Assembly (NCBI GenBank): GCA_021399435.1 | Contig: JAJTUP010000034.1 | Location: forward strand, 434,001 to 498,000 | DNA from: Diaporthe sp. PMI_573 | Taxonomy: Eukaryota > Ascomycota > Sordariomycetes > Diaporthales > Diaporthaceae | Length of the DNA stretch: 64,000 bases | Direction of reading: 5' to 3' | Part shown: piece after piece, positions 26,183 through 35,508 of the stretch | How positions within the stretch are numbered: position 1 is the first letter of the stretch | How the letters are laid out: every line of letters begins with the position of its first letter | Notes under the pieces: model-generated | What the model was told of the DNA's origin: nothing | The model's database searches: none | What the model saw: only the letters and a program-made list of their open reading frames with translations | Translations under genes and position numbers: made by a program

Positions 26183-29100
26183 ATGGCAATGCGTCCTGGA
26201 CCGCCGCGCCAGACCGTGGGGTCTACGGCGTGGTGCACAGAGGAGCGATCGTCGGCGCTCCAGATTGCCCAGTCCGAGGTGGAAGAGTTTGGTTACTCTG
26301 CAAGGAACGAGCTGGAGTGGCTCAACGAGCACATGGCAGATGTCTTCTCCGAGAACCAGATGTACGTGTCAGACGCGTCAAGTGTCGCATTCATTCACTG
26401 ACAGTCACACAGAAACGTCGCCGAGGTCTTCAAAACGCCAGGGAAGCTCCGTGGGAAGACCCCGAGAACCGTACGCAAGCCTATCCAAAATGAAAATAGA
26501 GTGGTAAGACTCATGCCGCGTCCATATTGCCTTTCCCTTCCAGACTGACAAGCTCGAAAGCCCTTGTCAAATATATTCTCTGCGACGCCCAAAGGCGAGC
26601 CGAACCCGTTCACAACATCCGCCCTGCATAATAACAGAACCCCCAAATTCCGCATCGCCGAGGACAACCAGGCCAGTCCTGCCGCGCGCCCTGCTGTAAC
26701 TCGCAAACCCGTGCCTACGAAGCCCGCAAACCAGGAAACAGTTCCAGTCGCTGACTCTGGCTATTATGGGAGCCAGAGTCAAGAAGTCACCTTCCAAAGT
26801 GACGAGTTGGTTGGGAATGCGGAGCCAGTAGCACCCCAGAGTCCTCAACGGACGCTGGAACGGCCAAGACAGCCGTTGATGGCTCTGGCAGAATCCGACG
26901 CCATCGATAACCTGGGTCTGGCCACCGAAGTCTTCGAGGATCCTGCTGAGTCTGTCAAGGCTGCAGAGACAAATCACACCAGAACTGCTTCTCCGGGGGC
27001 ACCGGCTGATCAAGAATTCGAAGCAGAACCAGTGCCGGCATCATCGCCGGTCAATTTGCTGGGTCCGGAAGCGCTCGAGAAGTCACCAGTCCAAGCGTCG
27101 CCATGGAAACCCCAACCGGCTCAGCCAGAACCGCCTGCTGCTGATGAAGGTAGCAATCAGCATTTGGAGGGAACTGTACCAGAGCCTGCACCAGGAAGCC
27201 CTGCCGAGGACGACGGAGCTGCGGACGTTACCCGATCGCCGTCAGAGGGCTCGAGCCCAATACGACCTCTGATACGCAAGAGCAGTCTGAACTTTGCTTC
27301 TCTTCCTGCACGCGAACCTATGGCCTCTAACAAGAGTCTGGGTGCGCGGGTATCAAGAATCAGCCACATCGACCAGCCCCGTACCAGCTTTTATCCTAGA
27401 CCCACCGGAGGTAAGAGCCTGGGAGTCCGACAAGAAAAGCGCGAAGATGATCAGGAGGCTATGGATATCGACGAGGATGACATGGCAGGAACCAGCAGCA
27501 AAGAGAGCACTTTCGCGGCTCACAGCAAAACGTACACCCAGAGGCTGCAGGACCAGATCAGTATGCTCGGGAAATCGCAGTCAGGTGGACCAAGACTCTC
27601 AAAATCGATAGCGAGTCTTGTGGGCACCCAGAAAGCTGTTTCCAACAACCAGTCTCAGGTATCGCAGACCACCCGCATGGACATGGACTTTGACCAGACA
27701 CCACCGAGGAAGCAGCAGGTGGCAAAAACTCCTGGAGCTTTCCCTGAAGACGACGAGGACGACTGGATTGCTCCACCTACTACAATCCAGGCTGCCGTGC
27801 AGAGCCCTCGCCCCGCGATTGCAAAAAGCTATACTGCGGATGTGATGGAGGGATTGCACAGCAATACCGTTGGTGGTGCAGAATTCGTCGTTCCCCAGCA
27901 CTCGTCACAGTCCGGCGGGTCGGAATCACCACCTAACCCACCTGCCGACAAGCCAGACCTGGCTCCCTCCATCGCTAGCCACATCAAATCGGCGTCGGTC
28001 GATCTGTCAAATCACAATAATCTCCCAGAAAACTCTGATTCCAACCTCAGGAAGATTGTTTCGGCTTCGAATCCCGTGTCGGTGACAGCCAAGCAAAATG
28101 ACATAGATGAGCCCCCTAAATCGCCTTCAAGAACTTTCCGCGAGAGCCCGTTGAAACACAGCGCCTTGAAACAGGTTAAGAACAAATTCTCCTCCATACT
28201 GAAGAACTCCAAGGGCCTATTGGCAAGCAGTGCAGCAATCAGTGCGGAGGGGAAAGCGTCGTTGGTAAACTCGCCCTCAACAGTGAGATTGGGAAAACAG
28301 ACGAACAACTCGACAGACTCGCTGCGATCGGGTAAGGAGCCCGAGCCTCTGTATCCAGATCTGACGCGTAATGCGTCATGGGATTCCCAGCCTGCGCCAA
28401 CATCATCAAGCCCCTCGCGATCCAATGGGCGTAAGACTCGTGCCTCTGCGGAGCGAGATAGAAGGGAGCAGAAACAGAAGGGCAGAGAGGATAAGGAAGC
28501 AGCTCACATCGCTAGTCAGATGGACAAGCTTGAGAAGGAGCGTGAAAAGGAACGGGAAAGGGCACGCGTTTTCAGCAAAGAGCAAGAGAGAATCGCAGCT
28601 GAGAAGCAGCTTGCTGCACAGAAAGAACGCGAGAAAGCTATGCGGACGCCGGCACCGAAGGAAGCCACCAAACCGACGCGAAGTAGCCCGCGCAAAGCGA
28701 AGACCCAACAGGACGCCGATTCCAAGGCCGCGGCAATGATGGCTGAACCCGGATTGGCGGATCAGGACATAGAGATGACCGATGCTCCTACGAGTAAGGC
28801 GGCACCTGCTTCGATTCCGCGCCCAACTCCTGGCTCGTCTTTGAGGAATCAAGAGATTAAACGACCATCGAGGCCGACTACGGCCACGAAGCCGAGGCAG
28901 GCGCCGACTCTGATACGCGTGAACACGTCTTCTCAGAACACCGGATTTCACCCCTCGAACAGCATCTTGGCTGCAACACTGGAAAACACCCTTGGACCTT
29001 CTCAACAGCAAATCAAGGGCAAGACTAGCCAGCCCGTGTTGCAAAACAAGACGTCACAGCAGAGTTTCAACAGCTCTGTTAACTCAACGACAGGTCGCCC

Positions 29101-30398
29101 CAAAGCCCTGGATCTTGCTGCGAAGCGAAAACAGCAGGAAGAAAAGGAAGCTCAGCGGAGGCGTGATGTCAAAGCAGAGATTGATCGAAAACGGGCGGCA
29201 ATGCGCGAGGAAGAACGGCGCCAGGAGCAGGAGCGACGAGATAAAGAACGGCAACAGGCAGCAAAGGAGGAGGATGCCAAGAAAAAAGCGCAACGACAGG
29301 CTGCAATCGAGAAGGCGAAGCACACCAGAGCTCCACCGCCTGCTGCTCGTCCCCAGCCAAATGCCGCGCCTGAATACAACAGTGTGCGGGAGAAGGCAGG
29401 TCTTCCCAGGCCACCGTCTCGCCTACAGCACTCCACAGCCCACCGACCACAGGAAGACGTCAGCCGTCCGGTCAATGCTGTCTTGTCAAGCACGACGAGC
29501 ATGTCACTGAAGAGGCCGCTTCAACACGATGGCGCGGAAGATGGGACACAACGACCAACTGCATCCCGAAGCGGCCAGTCGCAGCCAAAGGAGGTCAAGC
29601 GTATGCGCATGTCAGACGAGTTCTCCTTTGAGGACGAGGCAGAAATCCAGTCGTACGGAACCAGCTTGAAAGGGCCGCCTGTCAGACCTTCAGCCGGCTT
29701 TAAGAAAGTAAGTTGTTGATGAGCTGAACAAGGTGCCATGGCGACGATATGCTGACTAGAGACACTAGGATCTGCCAAACAAGTCACTGTACAGTGGGTA
29801 CGCCCCTGCGCCTCAGGGCGCCACTCGCGACATCTTCAAGGCACCGGTGGCACCGCAGCAGCAAAACAAGTCTGCCCATCCTCTTGACATGGCACAAGTC
29901 TCGAAGGGCCCCATCCCATTCGCGGCCAATCACCACGCTGCTGGGCCATCCCACAAGACCCCAGCAAGGCCAAAAAGCGTTGTGGCCACTAAAGCTGGCG
30001 CCAAACCGGCCAACCGATCATCACCACGCTTGCAAAACGGCGACAACATTGAGCTTCCAGAGATCCAGACGGACGACGATGACGATGAAGAGGAAGATGA
30101 AGGGACCAAGGGGACGGGGGTCGCCTCGTGGGCTGACACCCCTGCCCTTCGTCGTGAGCTTATGCGACAAGAGACGGTTGACCCGCTGCAGGTGTTCGGC
30201 CCGCCTGCGCCGCTCAACATGGAAGAGGTGTTCAGCAAGAGCAAGGACAGGTGGCAGAAGTTCCGAGCAAGGACGAGCAGCGCCAATTGGAGCGGGGCGG
30301 ACCGGCTGACTGAGGACGAGATCCGGAAGGACATTGCTGCAAGAGACCGGATGAGACGCGAAGGAGGGTGGACATACGAACTGAGCAAGGACATGTGA
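26183..30398 (+). CDS. INCENP/Sli15-type chromosomal passenger complex subunit
   Basis: INCENP scaffolds the chromosomal passenger complex: its N-terminus binds survivin/borealin-type partners at the centromere and its C-terminal IN-box binds and activates Aurora B (Ipl1/Ark1), correcting kinetochore attachment and acting in cytokinesis. Four exons: 26183..26361, 26413..26503, 26561..29707 and 29769..30398; in-phase joins give 1348 residues. The N-terminal helix reads SEVEEFGYSARNELEWLNEH. The middle is disordered, with many SP/TP sites, and includes a charged single-alpha-helix/coiled-coil section rich in E, K, R and Q (about residues 730-800 and 920-1000). The C-terminal IN-box is clear: VASWADTPALRRELMRQE, then DPLQVFGPPAPLNMEEVFSK and a TSS-like phosphorylatable segment (RARTSSANWSG). 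Basic KKR and bipartite nuclear localisation signals are plentiful. The IN-box makes the assignment firm; the yeast or fission-yeast symbol is not transferred. Confidence 0.93.
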
Positions 30399-30949
30399 GA
30401 GCCATGTGGGCTCAACGGCCTTGATACGGACTGCAATTGATGCACAAACGTCGGGGAAGAGACGACGTCTGGTTATAGCATTGCTTCGGAGTTGGGATGT
30501 GATATTGGCATTGATATTGTTCTGGGCCTTGAGGACAGCTGTTGTTTACTATGGCATGAAAGCCATTTGGCCTGCCGTGATCGGTGTCGTGGGTATATTT
30601 AGATTCACAAGCAAGGAGTTTATGACAATGTCAGCATATTCTTTCCTCCCTGCAAACGAGGCTATCTGAAGGCGCCGTCCTGCTCCGTGAAGAGCATCCA
30701 CTATTCAAGCACATCGATGAGGCTGTTGGCTGATGAGAGGTATTGCGCCGCTCCCCTGCCCCGGACCGCAGCATGCCGTGTAGCGCGGAGGCCAGAGACG
30801 TGACAGCGGCAAGTGACGCGTGGCGTGTGGTTGTGTCGGACGAATTTGGCAGATACACCATCTGAACGAGTTCAAACAGCGTCTAATTCGCAGAGACGAC
30901 CATTCTGGAGGAGTGGCTGATGTGCTGTCCTGGCCTTCTTTAACATTAT
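30399..30949. other. 3' flank of the INCENP gene
   Basis: About 550 bp; the first part is probably INCENP 3' UTR. An open frame continuing from the transporter relic reaches 30705 on the minus strand, but its last part has no recognisable conservation. Confidence 0.45.
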
Positions 30950-31380
30950 GGCAGACATGTTCAATCTCAGTCTCGGCCACAGGAGTGGTGCCAATGCCGG
31001 CACATCGATACGTACGTGATTTTCTTGCTGCGAGGAACTGGAGCACATTTAGCTTGCGTCTAGGTGCCAGCGAAAGAAGCTTGACTCACCATTTCGTCAA
31101 TTTCTTCAAATGTCCTATCCCTTAATTCCAGTAAGAAGATCAAAAAACCCAAGCTGCTGAGACAAAACATGCAGCAGCCCAGAAATATGCGTATCTGGCG
31201 CCCCAATTCAGAGCACCCCGTTTCAAGAAATACTGCGTTGTGCTGATCAGCAAAAAACGATAGGGATAGCCCTGCTATAAATATTAAAGGAACCTGGGGC
31301 CTACCGGCGCAGTGTAAGATGTAAGAAGGCCGCTACAGCTTGAACGCGCGTACGCGAGGCCGAGCGTGACAGCCCTCAGC
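30950..31380 (-). pseudogene. Decayed C-terminal fragment of an MFS sugar transporter
   Basis: Reading the minus strand, three pieces match the end of fungal sugar permeases. Exon A (31305..31380) encodes LRAVTLGLAY...LLTSYTAP. Exon B (31090..31232) begins YFLKRGALNWGARYAYFWAA and, after a frame shift in the middle, ends LELRDRTFEEIDEM. Exon C (from 31037) starts FLAARKSRTYRC, the usual PARKF-type tail. The two introns keep good signals (GTAGGC...CGCAG, 72 bp; GTGAGT...CCAG, 52 bp) and the joins fall exactly where the protein motifs require. Exon B is 143 nt, so not a multiple of three: a deletion or insertion has broken the frame. The N-terminal ten or so membrane helices are missing and the fragment runs straight into the M64-type relic. 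The end at 30950 is approximate. Confidence 0.68.
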
Positions 31381-31978
31381 CCTCGGAGTTCTTTGCCTGT
31401 GCGGTACAGGCCGTCGATGGTGCTATCCTGGGGGTTAAACACGGTGTGCTAGAGCTTTGAGATCGAGTCTCTCACTCTTTAGGCTGGTCCCTCACGCCGA
31501 TTCCGCTCTTTATTCTCGTGCGAGGATCAGTCCATGTTCCTGTTCCGGATTCGAAAAGCATTACGCACCTTGGCACTTGGTGAGAATCCAGCCCAAAAGT
31601 TCATACAAGGGAGAACATCAGCGAATGTGTGGCCATGGGTAATGTTATGTGCCAAAAGCATGGAATCCTCAAGGAACTTTTCTTTTTGATTGTCGGTGTC
31701 TATAACTCCGCATTAGGATGTCTAGGGAGAATCGAGAAAGATCATGGACCAGGCGGCCTACATCCATCTCCGAGGAAAATGATATCGACACGGTTCCCAG
31801 ACGGCCCGTTGACAATGAACGGCCGAATCTCCAAAGACGGAGGCTCTGTATTGTCTTTTGCCTGCAAATAAGGCACACCGTCAACATGGTGATTCGCGAC
31901 GTCGGCCCAGTCATGTTCGCAGAGTCGGGCCCAAGCCCCCGGAGCGATCAAAAGCAACAAGCCATTGAGCATATTCAT
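31380..31978 (-). pseudogene. Truncated and frameshifted M64-type (IgA-peptidase family) secreted metallopeptidase
   Basis: On the minus strand an ATG at 31978 opens a signal-peptide-like start (MNMLNGLLLLIAPGAWA) followed by PSLEIRPFIVNGPSGNRVDI and IFLGDG, the typical N-terminal block of fungal M64 proteins. The frame then breaks. Further on, in another frame, come KEKFLEDSMLLAHNITHGHT and VLPCMNFWAGFSPSAK, then a GTGCGT donor, SGIGVRDQPK after a possible acceptor at an AAAG, a stop, and later GLYRTGKELRG. All follow the family's order. The zinc-binding HExxH half is absent: at about 31380 the sequence passes into the sugar-transporter relic. Family assignment comes from remembered motifs; non-function follows from frame breaks, the internal stop and loss of the catalytic half. 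Confidence 0.68.
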
Positions 31979-32441
31979 GGTTAGGCCGTTTCCACAAACT
32001 CATGGGCTGGTCAACAACCAAATGAAATTCGCAGCACGGAAACCCTCAAAATGCAACTCACCGATCTGAGTGCTGTTATACTGTGCCTCTCGGTTATCGC
32101 AAGCCTTGGCATGCAAGGCATAATGCAGAGTTATCTGATTATCCGACTACCAACACATATCGACCATTAGCTAGATAAGCTTGAATTAGTTAGTCTATCC
32201 CCTCTTCTGATACGATTAAGAGCAAGGTTGAGCATCCATAGGGATATTTTATCAGAGAGGTATCCCCCGTACTTTTAGCTCTGCCGTCAGCACCAAACTG
32301 TCGTCTGGGGAACCGCCGTCTTTGAAGAAGAGCTAGGCCATTTGATATCCGTCCGTTGCTGATTCGATGTGAATATTGCCCTGTTCAATCTACACTCCCA
32401 ACCACAAACAAGACCCGATAACCGTGTCTGCAAAAGTTGCA
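31979..32441. other. Spacer inside the decayed island
   Basis: 462 bp, AT-richer than the flanks (for example around 32050-32290). It should contain the former promoters of the divergent M64-type relic and GFA gene. No gene is seen. Confidence 0.5.
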
Positions 32442-33205
32442 ATGCCGCCGGTCGTCCAAAAGCACCCTGATCACCCTGAGGTCGAGCCAAAGCCGGGCGA
32501 CACTATTGTTTGGCGCTGGGACGGATCTCACGACCCACTCCCAGAGGTTGAGCACACCGGCTCATGCCACTGCGTAAGTCTTGCCTCCAGTGACTGCGTC
32601 CCACCAGTCCCAGCCCAGCCCCTTCTGGCGCCACACTACAGTCTTGCGGCATGTCGGAGGGGCTTGGCATGAAGGAACAAGCAGTTGACATCGACGACCA
32701 CAGGGCGCGGTGCGCTTCCGTTTCCCCCACCCAAAGCTAGCCCAGCAGGAAGGATGGCATTTCCCTGTCAAGAACTGCAACTGCAGTATCTGTCAGCGCA
32801 ACGGGTACTTGACCATCTTTGCAGAACGCAAGGACATCGAGTGACTGAGTGGGTGGGACGTGATGCGAAGCTATAAGTTTGCGACTGAGAAGAAAGTGCA
32901 TCGATTCTGTGGCACTTGTGGGAGTAGCGTTTGCATCGACTTTCTGGGTGAGTGGAAGGCTGCGGGCGACGTGGTTGGCATCAATGTGAGTCAGGATTCA
33001 TTGCTCTTTCATGGACTCCCTGTCTGAAGCTGTCGAGAAGATATGTGATGGACAGAGTGTGGCGATCAACTCAGACAGGAAAGCATCGTGCCGTCGTTAC
33101 TGACTGGCTTCTCATGAGTGATAGGCCCGTATGCTGGACGACTTGGATATCGAGGCGCTATATCTTCACAAGAAGGACGGGAAAAGCTTTGTCCCCGGCT
33201 CGTGA
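32442..33205 (+). pseudogene. GFA-domain (glutathione-dependent formaldehyde-activating type) gene with one in-frame stop
   Basis: GFA/CENP-V domain proteins are small zinc-binding enzymes whose fungal members act mostly on glutathione adducts or unknown substrates. Exons 32442..32573, 32704..32985 and 33125..33205 join in phase to about 168 codons. Zinc-ligand motifs are intact: GSCHC straddles the first join to GAVRFRF, then NCNCSICQRNGY and HRFCGTCGSSVCIDF. One codon is broken: TGA at 32842-32844, directly after ...ERKDIE, where relatives have Trp (WLSGWD); the frame stays open on both sides and to the natural stop. So this is either a young pseudogene, a sequence error, a strain polymorphism or, less likely, stop readthrough (the stop is followed by C). 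Domain and splice sites are convincing; function is doubtful. Confidence 0.78.
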
Positions 33206-33884
33206 CGAACATTGCAATAAATTGCCCGGGGGTAAAGAATTGAGAAAAAATAGACGTCTGTTTCTTAAAGAACTTAATTTAGCCCTGTCTTGCAAAAGAC
33301 ATACTCAAGACCAGTGGGCCATACCAGCTGGCAGATTTGATGAAGCCTTCATGTTCGTAAATGGATTTGATTGCGGTGGTATCACCTTTGATAGAGGAGC
33401 TGCTTTATATTCCTATTCTAATGCAAATTAGAGCATTTGTTAACAAGACTCGGAATAAATTCTGGCATAACTTAATCAATCTTGACCCAATTGAAAAGAA
33501 GAGAAATGACTTTGGAACCCTCAAATCAGAGCAATCATTATGTTCACTTTTTGGAAGAGATGGACCTTGTGGTTCTAGTATAATATGTGAATTGAACCAT
33601 ATTTCTTTCATAATTAAGCTGCTGCCAAGCCCCAAGAGGTACCTGATATTGTGCTGATTTGTATGTGATTTTTGAAAAAAGGGAGGTACTGTGCGGAGGT
33701 TTTGGCGCCCACTACGCCGGAAGGCGTTGGGAGCAACCGAAGGGAAGACCCACGGGTAGAGTTGAAGAGTGCGCGCATCTGTAAACTGTTCCCTCTTGGG
33801 ACGATCGCGACCCGGCCGAATTCTGCACTGCTTCTCTAGGTAGCCGGCTCAGAGCACTATAGGTGTATTATAGTCTAGTACGTT
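33206..33884. other. AT-rich stretch of unknown origin
   Basis: Composition changes sharply at about 33,230-33,660 compared with the GC-rich neighbours, and codon-like usage becomes A/T-ending. Two overlapping frames (ending 33431 and 33657) give sequences such as IRAFVNKTRNKFWHNLINLD, which I do not recognise. A purine run at about 33676-33690 is followed by TACTGTGCGG, which resembles a polypurine tract and long-terminal-repeat boundary, but no second repeat or reverse-transcriptase motif is visible. A retrotransposon remnant is therefore only a guess. Confidence 0.35.
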
Positions 33885-34445
33885 AAGATCAAGAGTATTA
33901 AGGGCAATAAGGATGGCACTTTCAAGGCTACAGCGGGCGGGAGAAGCTGGACCGGCAAGAAATTACTTCTGGCTACTGGTCGATATTCCAGGCTATGCAG
34001 AATGTTGGATCTCGGGCATGTAAGTCTGCGCTCCGTTGGCCGCTGCACTCCGATCAGGTCTCCAATCTAAAGTAAGCTTTATATTGACTAGCGGGCCAAC
34101 ACAGCTTTCATTGTCTCTTGTTACGGGTGGGAGGAGAAAGAGGATTTGCCATCTACAGAAACGGTAGCCGAGGGTGATACCAGCAACGCTGTTGTCACAC
34201 TACACTTTGCCGGGCAAGCACTTTGCATTATAAAACAAGTCACCTCTACACAAACAGCGACAAAGACCTAGCCAAGAAGTTGACAGATGCCCTGGCAGCA
34301 GCTTGTTGAATCCAGTCAGGCACCATGTGAGCTGACACCGATGGGTACGATTAAGGCCAAGCCACCGTTTAATCAGACCACGGTCAAGGGCGTCTTCGCC
34401 GCTGGGGACTGCTCTTCTCCAATGCAGACTGTTGGGACATGCAAC
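33885..34445 (+). pseudogene. Decayed thioredoxin-reductase-like FAD oxidoreductase
   Basis: Pieces in family order but different frames: KIKSIKGNKDGTFKATAGGR and SWTGKKLLLATG (33885-33980), then VDIPGYAECWISGM; an intron with GTAAGT donor at 34020 and ACAG acceptor ending 34104; SCYGWEEKEDLPS; LYTNSDKDLAKKLTDALAA (about 34250-34305); and ELTPMGTIKAKPPFNQTTVK followed by GVFAAGDCSSPMQ, the FAD-binding C-terminal motif (34328-34430). The intervening stops and frame changes show it is dead. The N-terminal FAD-binding glycine motif and redox CxxC were not found. The pieces resemble the fungal GliT/thioredoxin-reductase-like group of dithiol oxidases, often found in secondary-metabolite clusters, but no cluster partner remains here. 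Confidence 0.72.
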
Positions 34446-35508
34446 CGACACTTGTGTGGGTCGGGTACGAGGAAAGAGAAGAGCATCACGAGTCTCTCCG
34501 CCAGCAAGAGCAGCAGTCGCACCCGAGGGCTTGAGTCTCGATGCAGCAGGCATTGGACCGGCAGACCGGGCTCCTCTGGTGTGGGCCGGCTGTCAGGCCT
34601 GTCAGCCTTATTCGATGCCGGACGTGTGCAGGAGCGGTACCTAGGCACACGCAAGAGACCCCTGCAGGGATGGGCCTGCTCTGCCTTGCTACGTCATCTC
34701 TCTCCCGTTCACCGGGACAGCCAGTAAACAGTCCCACCCTGCATGCTCTCAGGGCACGCAGGGCCCGGGTGGAGCAGCGGGGATGCTTGTCGAGGCCCCC
34801 CTTGGCCCCTGCTTGAACCACAGGCAGTGCCCCTCTGTCACGAGTTTTGTGGTCGCGTACCAACCACCAGTCTTTCCCATATTACCCACCCCCAGGTGCC
34901 CAAGCCCGACTGAATTTCAGGTGTGTCTTGCGGGCGAAGCAAATGCACATGAAGCGCACCTGCGCACCTGCCTTGTTGGGGCCAAGCCTGCCTGACGACG
35001 CCGCAGCAGTTGATCCAAACCGCAAACCGCAACCACGTCGCCGTTGTACTCACTCACGCTCTACCTAGGTACCTGCACTGCACGCCTGCAGATTGGCACG
35101 GTGCAGTCATTCCTCGGCCAGAGCGCGACACCCACCCCCTTCGCTTCGCTTCGCCCCATACCGCAGCAGAAGCAACAAGTGCTTTTCACGCGACGCCCAT
35201 GGGGCACCAGCTTTGACCATCCCTTCCGGTTTCTGATCCAAACTCTTACAAAGCTCCTTTTATCTGTTTACTTGCCCGACTCCCCTGCCCAGCCAGCGCT
35301 GATCGACCTTCGTCCCAGCCAGTGCAGATCCCAACCCAGGCCCGAGGCTGAAGCGACGAGTTGTGCTGCTGACAACCTCCATCACACCCGCGTGGTAGAC
35401 CGTGCCCAATGTAGCTGGATCCGCAAGCTGGACAACGTCTCGACCCACAACACGCAGCCCTTCTGCTCCTTCCTCTAGCTGGCCAGGCTGCTGTGGACGT
35501 CTGCCAAC
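34446..35508. other. Intergenic region upstream of the J-domain gene
   Basis: 1.06 kb. The overlapping GC-rich frames are not protein-like. It probably includes the promoter and a long C/T-rich leader of the J-domain gene. No specific element assigned. Confidence 0.5.

Noticed and set aside
30950..34445. RIP (repeat-induced point mutation) as the cause of decay
   Set aside because: The lesions seen are indels, frame shifts and one TGG to TGA change in a CpC context, not the dense CpA to TpA transitions expected of RIP.
31979..34500. Complete LTR retrotransposon
   Set aside because: No paired terminal repeats, reverse transcriptase, integrase or target-site duplication could be identified.
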